This document shows positions 5,806 through 12,150 of a DNA stretch of 14,571 nucleotides, piece by piece; position 1 is the stretch's first letter; every line of letters begins with the position of its first letter. The DNA lies in assembly GCA_026989405.1 (NCBI GenBank), contig JALSJL010000316.1, positions 1 to 14,571 of the forward strand. The letters are read 5' to 3'. The notes under the pieces are model-generated. The model saw only the letters and a list, made by a program, of their open reading frames with translations. It had not been told where the DNA came from and did not search any database. The translations under genes were made by a program, and so were the position numbers. The DNA comes from Marinosulfonomonas sp. (GTDB lineage Bacteria > Pseudomonadota > Alphaproteobacteria > Rhodobacterales > Rhodobacteraceae).

Positions 5806-7320
5806 TTATTTCAGCTGTTGGCCATTGGCAAAGACCGACCCGTCAGGTTTGACCTCGATGTCCGACACCAGCGTGTCCTCACCGCCAGCGGGACGCGCAA
5901 ACAAGCCAAGCATCATGCGCATGCCCATGGCCTGATCGTCGGGCATGATGCCCATCTGGATCAGCCGGTCGATCAGCCCGTTGAGTCCGACCAGCGTGAG
6001 GTTGATGGACCCGTCGGGCGCAGGCATGCCGTCGAATGTGGTCAGGTCCGAGTTGTCAAAGGTGAAATCTCCGGTTCCGCTGATCCTTGCACCGACCGCC
6101 GCCAACTCAAGGTCATTGATGGCCAGGGCTTCCATGTAGGCGGGGTTGGCGCCGCCAAACGCTTCAACGGCGTCCGGGTCGGATATGTCGACCAGCCATT
6201 TCATTTTTCCGGCCACATCCACTACAAATGTGAGCGGATCACGCGGCATCACGGCGCCCGGATCGAAAACCTGCCAGATCGCGTCATCAACCTTGAGATC
6301 GCGCAGTTTGAGAAGGAACCCGAAGTCTTTCACATCATCCGTCTTGATGATCGGCATCGCAAGCCTTGCTGCAACCTCGGCGATGTTGATGTTGACCTCG
6401 GGAAACGGGATCTGCGGTGAGGAAACCTTGTAGGCGACGTCTGTTGACCCGCCGCCATAAGAAATCGTCCCGTCCGAGATGGCCACGTCAAGCTGGTTGC
6501 TCTGGGCCGATGTCGCAACGCTGAAACCGTCGTTTCCGTCGACAAGTTCGGCGTTGGAACTGGAAGGCCCGGTCGAAAAACGGCCTTCGAGGGATACTTC
6601 GGGGCGGAACATGGCCGTCGGGTCGGACATGTCCAGCGCGTCGGGCATGCGCAAGGTCGAGTTGGTTTTCAGATCGGTCATGGACCCCGACAAGTCAAAC
6701 TTGCCGTTGGTTTCCGGGTCGGTGAACAAGACGGCGTAGGCCAGTTCCTTTGCGGCCATCTCACTGTCGTATTCGAGAATGTCGCCCTTGCGCAGCGCAT
6801 ATGATCCGTCAATGTCGCTCAGGCTTCCGCCGATGGTGGCGTCGACGGCTTCTCCGTCAACGATGAGCTTGTCGATATCCATCTCGACCCGTGAGGCGAG
6901 ATAGTCGAATTTGATGTCGTCGGGTTCGCCCGATGCAATGATGCTGAGCCCGGACTGGCGAAAGATGATGGCGACATCGACCGCATCACCGTCTTCCGGT
7001 TTCATCGACATCGAAACCGGAAGGTCCGGCGACATGGTGATGGCCACGGTTCCGTCGCCGCGTTCGCGGAATTCAAGCAGTTCGATGGTGCTGGATACGG
7101 TGCCGTCGGGCATCTCGAAGCGCGTTCTCACCGCGCGCAGAACAAGGGCGCCGCCCGAGTCGTTCTGCGATCCGACCGTGACACTGGAGCCGGTGCTTTC
7201 AACGTAGGACTTCCAGCTGTTCCAGACGTCCTCTGCCGAGACTTCGGCGATCGCTGCGGATGAAAAGGCCAACGCTATGGCTGCGCTGGATGCGGAGTAC
7301 TTGATAATACGATTTTTCAT
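5806..7320 (-). CDS. secreted DUF2125 domain-containing protein
   Basis: The 504-residue protein begins with a typical Sec signal peptide: basic MKNRIIK, a hydrophobic and small-residue core to about residue 24, and a likely cleavage at AIA-E (25/26). The mature part is acidic and appears rich in alternating short strands and turns with many Asp, Gly, Ser and Thr, with phrases such as GTVSSTIELLEFRERGDGTV and a C-terminal strand pattern INDLELAAVGARISGTGDFTF. It has no lipobox and no second membrane segment. This fits DUF2125, an alphaproteobacterial family of periplasmic or envelope proteins without known function; strand-rich folds like this recall AsmA/YdgA-type proteins, but that is only an impression. 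It is transcribed alone: AGGACC precedes the ATG, a promoter candidate lies upstream and a strong terminator lies downstream. Confidence 0.8.
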   Translation of the reverse strand: MKNRIIKYSASSAAIALAFSSAAIAEVSAEDVWNSWKSYVESTGSSVTVGSQNDSGGALVLRAVRTRFEMPDGTVSSTIELLEFRERGDGTVAITMSPDLPVSMSMKPEDGDAVDVAIIFRQSGLSIIASGEPDDIKFDYLASRVEMDIDKLIVDGEAVDATIGGSLSDIDGSYALRKGDILEYDSEMAAKELAYAVLFTDPETNGKFDLSGSMTDLKTNSTLRMPDALDMSDPTAMFRPEVSLEGRFSTGPSSSNAELVDGNDGFSVATSAQSNQLDVAISDGTISYGGGSTDVAYKVSSPQIPFPEVNINIAEVAARLAMPIIKTDDVKDFGFLLKLRDLKVDDAIWQVFDPGAVMPRDPLTFVVDVAGKMKWLVDISDPDAVEAFGGANPAYMEALAINDLELAAVGARISGTGDFTFDNSDLTTFDGMPAPDGSINLTLVGLNGLIDRLIQMGIMPDDQAMGMRMMLGLFARPAGGEDTLVSDIEVKPDGSVFANGQQLK

Positions 7321-7348
7321 TTTCGGTCCTGGTCTGAATGCTCTACTC

Positions 7349-7377
7349 AGCTAACGTGTCTGTTTGCCCGTGGTCAA
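7349..7377 (-). promoter_or_regulatory. putative promoter of the DUF2125 gene in the divergent gap
   Basis: The 142-base gap 7321-7462 separates the divergent DUF2125 and SDR genes. On the minus strand TTGACC (7372-7377), 17 bases and TTAGCT (7349-7354; or TAGCTG with an 18-base spacer) could form a promoter. The -35 is good and the -10 poor. A short inverted repeat (CGTGG...CCACG) overlaps the -35 and could be an operator or chance. For the plus-strand SDR gene I see only a weak TTGCGT...CAGACT pair. Confidence 0.35.
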
Positions 7378-7462
7378 GTGCCACGCCGTTGCGTGACATG
7401 ATCTTCGGGTGCCAGACTGGTTCGGAATTAAGGAAAAACTGTGGTCATCAAGGGAAAACATG

Positions 7463-8212
7463 ATGTTTGAAAACGACGTTGCCCTGATCACCGGCGCGAG
7501 CCGCGGGATCGGTGCGCAAGCCGCGCGCGAATTCGTGAAAGCAGGTGCGAAAGTCGTGCTCTGCGCCCGCAGCACCCGGGAAATCGAACAACTGGCGAAG
7601 GAGTTGGGGCCATCAGCCATTGCCGTTGGCTGCGACGTCAGCCGTCACGATCAGGTTCTGGGCGCGGTCGACCGCGCCATTGCGGCTTTCGGCCGGCTTG
7701 ATATCCTGATCAACAACGCCGGCGTGATCCAGCCGATCGCACGGCTTGCCGACTCTGACCCGGGCCTGTGGGCAAGCGCAATCAACATCAACCTGACCGG
7801 TGTCTACAATGCCATTCACGCGGTTTTGCCGGTGATGCGCAAGGCCGGTGCAGGGACGGTGCTGACGGTGTCTTCGGGCGCGGCGCATCACCCGATTGAA
7901 GCCTGGAGCCATTACTGCGCCTCCAAGGCGGGTGCGGCGATGCTGATGCGCTGTCTCGACCTGGAAGAGCGCGAAAACGGCATCCGCGCGATCGGGCTTT
8001 CGCCGGGCACCGTGGCCACGCAGATGCAGCGCGACATCAAGGCGTCGGGCATCAATCCGGTTTCCAAACTGGAGTGGAGCGACCACATTCCGCCCGATTG
8101 GGTCGCGCGGGCACTGGTCTGGATGTGCAGCAATGACGCAGACGAGTTCCTGGGCGCTGAAATCAGTTTGCGCGAAGATGCCATCCGTCGCCGTGTCGGT
8201 CTGATCCAATGA
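7463..8212 (+). CDS. short-chain dehydrogenase/reductase (classical SDR)
   Basis: The 249-residue enzyme has every classical SDR feature: cofactor loop TGASRGIG (10-17), D59 for the adenine ring, NNAG (84-87), N110, and the catalytic set S138, Y151, K155. CARS after the second strand (34-37) suggests NADP(H) preference. It should reduce or oxidise a carbonyl/hydroxyl group; the substrate cannot be told, though acyl chains or 3-oxoacyl thioesters are possible given the crotonase-fold neighbour. Two ATGs stand in tandem (7460 and 7463); AGGGA at 7451-7455 is better spaced for the second. The open frame extends further upstream to 7409, without support. The C-terminal tail (EISLREDAIRRRVGLIQ) is slightly unusual in lacking the common glycine-rich VDGG ending. 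Its stop overlaps the next start (ATGA, 8209-8212). Confidence 0.92.
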   Translation: MFENDVALITGASRGIGAQAAREFVKAGAKVVLCARSTREIEQLAKELGPSAIAVGCDVSRHDQVLGAVDRAIAAFGRLDILINNAGVIQPIARLADSDPGLWASAININLTGVYNAIHAVLPVMRKAGAGTVLTVSSGAAHHPIEAWSHYCASKAGAAMLMRCLDLEERENGIRAIGLSPGTVATQMQRDIKASGINPVSKLEWSDHIPPDWVARALVWMCSNDADEFLGAEISLREDAIRRRVGLIQ

Positions 8213-8835
8213 TCGACCTGGAAAAGTCCGGCGGACTGTGGCTGGTCAGGATCAACCGGCCCGAGAAGGCAAATTCGCTGACGCCGGACATGCTGGCAAG
8301 GTTGATTGCGATTGCCGAGGATGCGCGGGACGGCGCGGAGGCGATGGTGCTGACCGGCGAAGGCAACAAGGTGTTCAGCGCCGGTGCCGACCTGGACGCG
8401 GCCCGTGCCGGGCTGGCCACCAGCCCCCTGTGGGAGCAACTCTCGGGCCGGATCGCGGCCTTGCCCTGCCTGACCATCGCGGCCTTGAACGGAACGCTGG
8501 CGGGCGGCGCTTTCGGGATGGTTCTGGCCTGCGACCTGAGAATTGCGGTGCCGGAGGCCCGGTTTTTCTATCCGGTGATGAAGCTGGGATACCTGCCGCA
8601 GCCGTCCGATCCGGGGCGCATGTCGGCCCTGATCGGGCCGGCGCGCACCAAGATGATCCTGATGGCCGGCCAGAAGATCGACGCCGCCACCGCCCATGCC
8701 TGGGGCCTGATCGATGAGGTCACGCCAGCGCAACAGCTTGCCCGCAGAGCGGCCGAGCTTGCGCAGGATGTGCTGTCGGCAGGACCCGAACTTGCGGCCC
8801 GGATCAAGGCATTGGTCGGGCCGCGAACAACATGA
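8209..8835 (+). CDS. short enoyl-CoA hydratase/isomerase-family (crotonase-fold) protein
   Basis: At 208 residues this is about 50 shorter than a typical enoyl-CoA hydratase (near 257), with a reduced C-terminal helical region. The crotonase core is clear: NRPEKANSL (16-24), the oxyanion-hole segment FSAGADL (56-62), NGTLAGGAFGMVLACDLRIA (94-113) and PVMKLGYLP (122-130), then GLIDEV (166-171). The two glutamates used by enoyl-CoA hydratase are not kept: alignment by eye puts G103 and V123 at those positions. The fold therefore probably binds an acyl-CoA with a different chemistry (isomerase, hydrolase, decarboxylase or thioesterase type) or is not catalytic. It is coupled to both neighbours by four-base ATGA overlaps, so the three products are likely made together. 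Confidence 0.85.
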   Translation: MIDLEKSGGLWLVRINRPEKANSLTPDMLARLIAIAEDARDGAEAMVLTGEGNKVFSAGADLDAARAGLATSPLWEQLSGRIAALPCLTIAALNGTLAGGAFGMVLACDLRIAVPEARFFYPVMKLGYLPQPSDPGRMSALIGPARTKMILMAGQKIDAATAHAWGLIDEVTPAQQLARRAAELAQDVLSAGPELAARIKALVGPRTT

Positions 8836-10004
8836 GCGACGTGCTTGTCATCGGTGCAGGGCCGGCAGGTCTGATGGCGGCCGAGACACTATCGGCAGCC
8901 GGCCACAAGGTTGCGCTTGCAGAGGCCAAGCCCACTGTCGGGCGCAAATTCCTGATGGCGGGAAAGTCCGGGTTGAACCTGACCAGGGACGAGCCGTTCG
9001 ATGATTTCCTTGCAAATTTCGGACCCGGAGCCGCGCGCCTGGAGCCGATCCTCAGGCAGTTTTCCTCTGATCATGTCCGCGCCTGGGCAGAGGGGTTGGG
9101 GCAACCGCTGTTTACCGGATCCACGGGGCGCGTCTTTCCGACGGCAATGAAGGCATCGCCGCTTCTGCGGGCATGGTTGCGCCGTCTGGAAGGGCAGGGT
9201 GTCGTGATCCGCACACGATGGCGCTGGCGTGGCTGGCAGGCGGACGATCTGTTGTTCGATACGCCGGGAGGGCCGGTTTCGATGCGGCCCGACGCCACGG
9301 TTCTTGCCCTCGGCGGCGCCAGCTGGTCCCGTCTGGGGTCCGACGGGGCTTGGGCCGACTGGTTGCGGTCAAGAGGTGTCGGGATTTCGCCGTTTGCGCC
9401 TGCCAATGCCGGCCTGTCCATCGACTGGTCCGACCACATGGCGGGCCAGTTCGGGGCGCCCGTCAAGGGTGTCGCGCTGTCGGCCGGTGGTCAGCGCAGC
9501 CGCGGTGAGTTCGTGATATCGCGCGCCGGGCTGGAAGGCGGCGGTATCTACGCGCTGACCGTCCCGCTGCGTTCGGGCGCAGAACTGAGCCTTGATCTGT
9601 TGCCGGACTGGCCGCTTGAAAAGGTGGCCAGGCGGCTGGGCCACCGGCGCGGCAAGACAACGCTGGCAAACCATCTGCGCAAATCGCTGAAACTGTCGCC
9701 GGCCGCGATTGCGCTGCTGCAGGAGTTTGGCCGCCCCCTGCCCGAAGCCGCCGCGCTTGCGAGTCTGATCAAGGAACTGCCGATCACCTACACGGGCCTG
9801 CGCCCCCTGGACGAGGCGATTTCAACAGCCGGAGGGCTTGCCTGGGACGGGCTGGACGAGGGGCTGATGATCCGGCAACTGCCCGGCGTGTTTGCCGCCG
9901 GGGAAATGCTGGACTGGGAAGCGCCGACAGGCGGCTACCTGATCACGGCCAGTCTTGCCACCGGCAAATGGGCCGGGGAACGGGCCGCAGACTTTCTGGC
10001 CTGA
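8832..10004 (+). CDS. HI0933-like flavoprotein (TIGR03862-type NAD(P)/FAD oxidoreductase)
   Basis: This 390-residue FAD protein starts with a Rossmann fingerprint VIGAGPAGLMAAETL (6-20). Next is the family signature GRKFLMAGKSGLNLT (37-51), the counterpart of GRK-L-SGxGxCNLT in HI0933 proteins; the Cys is replaced by Leu, as I recall for the TIGR03862 branch. Later come LALGGASWSRLGSDG, TAGGLAW and a C-terminal FAD motif GVFAAGEMLDWEAPTGGY leading into a final helix. The function and substrate of this family are unknown; related members are called aminoacetone-oxidase-like or BaiN-like, but I would not transfer those names. The ATG overlaps the stop of the crotonase-fold gene (8832-8835), and the gene ends two bases from the convergent GST-like gene with no visible terminator. 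Confidence 0.85.
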   Translation: MSDVLVIGAGPAGLMAAETLSAAGHKVALAEAKPTVGRKFLMAGKSGLNLTRDEPFDDFLANFGPGAARLEPILRQFSSDHVRAWAEGLGQPLFTGSTGRVFPTAMKASPLLRAWLRRLEGQGVVIRTRWRWRGWQADDLLFDTPGGPVSMRPDATVLALGGASWSRLGSDGAWADWLRSRGVGISPFAPANAGLSIDWSDHMAGQFGAPVKGVALSAGGQRSRGEFVISRAGLEGGGIYALTVPLRSGAELSLDLLPDWPLEKVARRLGHRRGKTTLANHLRKSLKLSPAAIALLQEFGRPLPEAAALASLIKELPITYTGLRPLDEAISTAGGLAWDGLDEGLMIRQLPGVFAAGEMLDWEAPTGGYLITASLATGKWAGERAADFLA

Positions 10005-10006
10005 AC

Positions 10007-10600
10007 TCAGCCGGCGCTGTCGCGGGCCCTTTGGTAGGCCGGTCGTTCACGCATGCGGCGAAGGTAGTCCCTGAAAGCGGGTTCGGTGACCGGAAACTTC
10101 GCAACGGCCGCCCAATCGCCGCAGTGGACGGCAACGATGTCGGCAATGGTCATGGCGTCGTCCATCAGGAACGGCCCCGCGCCCAGCCGATCGACAAACC
10201 GTTTCTGGCTGCGGGAAAATTCTTTCCGCAGGCTGTCTTTCACATCCGGCACCCGTTCGTTTTCGGGCAGCACGAAACTGTGCCTGGCCCCGGTCCAGAG
10301 GCAGGCATCGAATTCATCGAGCAGAAAATTCGTGTGGCCGTCCTGAAGGGCGCGTTTGATCGTGCCGGCCGGAAAGGTCAGCCCGTCGTGCCGGTCGGCC
10401 AGAAAGGTCATGATGGCGGTCGAATCGGTCAGGGCGGCGCCCTCGGCCAGCAAGACCGGAACCTTTCCGGCCGGGTAGTGTTCGATCACGTCCGGCGAAC
10501 GCGGCCCGGCGGGGACATGTTCGTAGTCCAGCCCCAGTTCCTCGAGCAGCCAGAGGACGCGAAAGGTTCTTGTTCTGGATGAGCCCATGACGGTGTACAT
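10007..10600 (-). CDS. glutathione S-transferase family protein
   Basis: The 197-residue protein has an N-terminal thioredoxin-like domain (1-75) with MGSSRTRTFRVLWLLEELGL, a KVP cis-proline loop (46-48) and the DS pair (59-60) that binds the glutathione gamma-glutamyl group in this family. An all-helical C-terminal domain follows, with the N-capping motif MTIADI. One of the serines or Thr/Arg at 7-11 may serve the catalytic role; no N-terminal cysteine is present. It should be cytoplasmic and may conjugate or reduce electrophiles with glutathione; the substrate is unknown. The ATG lies three bases after holA, with GGAAAG upstream inside the holA end, so it is probably the last gene of the leuS-lptE-holA transcript. 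It meets the flavoprotein gene tail to tail. Confidence 0.88.
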   Translation of the reverse strand: MYTVMGSSRTRTFRVLWLLEELGLDYEHVPAGPRSPDVIEHYPAGKVPVLLAEGAALTDSTAIMTFLADRHDGLTFPAGTIKRALQDGHTNFLLDEFDACLWTGARHSFVLPENERVPDVKDSLRKEFSRSQKRFVDRLGAGPFLMDDAMTIADIVAVHCGDWAAVAKFPVTEPAFRDYLRRMRERPAYQRARDSAG

Positions 10601-10603
10601 CGC

Positions 10604-11626
10604 CTATCGCTTTCCCATGATGGCCAGCCGTATCAGGCATCGCTCGACCGTTGCCATTTGCGGGGCGCGCGCGCTGGAGCGCAGTTGCAGGTCGGTATCG
10701 GTCAGCATCTGAAGCGCTTTTTCGAGCCGTGGCAAACCCCAGGCCTGGGCCTGACGGACCATTCTGTCGCGCCGTGGCCCGAAAACCGGCGGGCGGACCC
10801 GCGCGATGCCCGAAGCCGGGCCACCGGGGTCGGACGCGGCCGCATGCAGGGTTCGAAAATGTCGGGTGGCCCCGATGCACAGCCCGACCGGCTGCACCCC
10901 CTGCGCCTGAAGCCTTCGCACGATCGGGCCGATCTTGCCATCTTGGCTTTCGGCGACGCGATGCAACACATCGTCAATTGCGGCTTCCGAACTGAGCGGC
11001 GCGCAAGTGGCAACGTCTTCGCCGGTGACCGGCGCCGGATCGCCGAGCTTGAACAGCGCCAGCTTTTCAATGGTCTGGCGAAAATCCCCCGGATCAAGCG
11101 TCTGCGCCAGTGCGGCGATATCCTGCAGGGCCGGTGGGTCGATCTTGTTCAACCCGGCTCGTTTCAGTTCGGCCTCGATCTCTGACCGGCTTGGCGGGTC
11201 ATCGTAAATTCCCACGCAAAAGGCGTTCGGGTGCTGTTCGAAGGCCTTGCGCAGGGCCGACGACGCATTCAGCGCGCCGGCAGTCACGACGATCTGCGCA
11301 TCACCCGTCTGCCACGCGGTCAGGGCCTGACCGATGGCCTTGGCCTGAAGGTTCGTGGCGTCCTCGACAAAGGCAACCCGCGGGCCGGGGAAAAAGCCCT
11401 GCGCTTTCACGGCATCCAGAATCAGCGCCGGATCCTTGCGCAAGTCGGCACCGGCGATCCGTGTCAGGCGCATTTCTTCGTCGCCTTTTTCACCGATCAG
11501 CGCCGCAATCAGCTGTTGGCGTTTCAGCGCCACGCGCATTGCATCGCCGCCAAAGATCAGGATCCCGGCCTTGTTCGGGTCGGGTTTGGCAAAATATGCG
11601 CCTGCGTCGCGTGCCGACAGTTTCAT
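10604..11626 (-). CDS. holA: DNA polymerase III subunit delta
   Basis: HolA is the delta subunit of the clamp loader; it opens the beta sliding clamp for loading onto primed DNA. The 340-residue length is right for the family, and the N-terminus MKLSARDAGAYFAKPDP followed by a strand and helix GILIFGGDAMRVALKRQQLI is typical of alphaproteobacterial HolA. As in other delta subunits, the AAA+ fold lacks a true Walker A. Further landmarks are VKAQGFFPGPRVAFVEDA and GALNASSALRKAFE in the first domains, and the C-terminal collar helices with IGATRHFRTLHAA and ALQMLTDTDLQLRS. The start ATG overlaps the lptE stop by four bases (ATGA, 11623-11626), indicating coupling. The leuS-lptE-holA order is common in proteobacteria and supports the call. 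Confidence 0.93.
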   Translation of the reverse strand: MKLSARDAGAYFAKPDPNKAGILIFGGDAMRVALKRQQLIAALIGEKGDEEMRLTRIAGADLRKDPALILDAVKAQGFFPGPRVAFVEDATNLQAKAIGQALTAWQTGDAQIVVTAGALNASSALRKAFEQHPNAFCVGIYDDPPSRSEIEAELKRAGLNKIDPPALQDIAALAQTLDPGDFRQTIEKLALFKLGDPAPVTGEDVATCAPLSSEAAIDDVLHRVAESQDGKIGPIVRRLQAQGVQPVGLCIGATRHFRTLHAAASDPGGPASGIARVRPPVFGPRRDRMVRQAQAWGLPRLEKALQMLTDTDLQLRSSARAPQMATVERCLIRLAIMGKR

Positions 11627-12150
11627 TTTTCCCAGTCGCCCGAGGTTGCCATCAGGCGCGTCACGATCTGATCGGCCAGCACGGTCATCAGCCGGGCGTT
11701 GGCGTCGGCTTCGGCGGCCAGTGTCGCAATGGTTGCATTGGTGCTTGGCGGGGTTGCGGCGGTGTCGACCGAACCCACGGAATAGCTGGTGAATGTGTCG
11801 GTGCTGCCAGAGGTCAGGATTTCGCCCGACTCCAGGTCATGCAGCGCATACCGGGCGACCCCGTAGACATTGAAGCGAACGATCTCTTGCGCCGGGGTCA
11901 CGCCCACCCCTTCGCGACGTGTCGTCATGTCCACGGCAAGGCGATACCTGGGCTGGTCTGCCCGACCAAGGCGCAATTCAAGCTGTTTCACCAGGTCAAA
12001 TTCATTCCGGCTTGCCGGCGCGTCGACCTGAACCTGCCCGCGCAGCTTGGCAACGGGTCCGCCGGGGGCATAGGCGGGCGTATATCCGCAGCCCGACAAG
12101 GCCACGAAAGCGGCCAGAAGAACCAGTTTGAAAATATCAGACAACCACAT
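11623..12150 (-). CDS. lptE: LPS-assembly lipoprotein LptE
   Basis: The 175-residue protein has a lipoprotein signal peptide with a lipobox ALSGC (lipidated Cys at 21) followed by GYTPAY, the classic start of mature LptE. LptE plugs the LptD barrel in the outer membrane and helps insert LPS at the cell surface. The mature part has the strand-helix pattern of the family, including LELRLGRADQPRYRLAVDM and a C-terminal helix of the type ANARLMTVLADQIVTRLMA. The ATG at 12148-12150 lies inside the end of leuS (14-base overlap), as is usual for this gene pair in Rhodobacter-like genomes; the ribosome binding site is weak, so translation may depend on leuS. Its stop overlaps the holA start. LptD is not in the window. 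Confidence 0.9.
   Translation of the reverse strand: MWLSDIFKLVLLAAFVALSGCGYTPAYAPGGPVAKLRGQVQVDAPASRNEFDLVKQLELRLGRADQPRYRLAVDMTTRREGVGVTPAQEIVRFNVYGVARYALHDLESGEILTSGSTDTFTSYSVGSVDTAATPPSTNATIATLAAEADANARLMTVLADQIVTRLMATSGDWEK

Noticed and set aside
7389..7418. Plus-strand TTGCGT...CAGACT as promoter of the SDR cassette
   Set aside because: Both boxes are poor matches and the spacer is 18 bases; too weak to list, although a promoter must exist somewhere in 7321-7462.
7441..7454. Fourteen-base exact repeat GTGGTCATCAAGGG also present near 1213-1226
   Set aside because: One copy is inside lpxK coding sequence and the other is the SDR leader; no further copies or symmetry, so chance is the simplest explanation.
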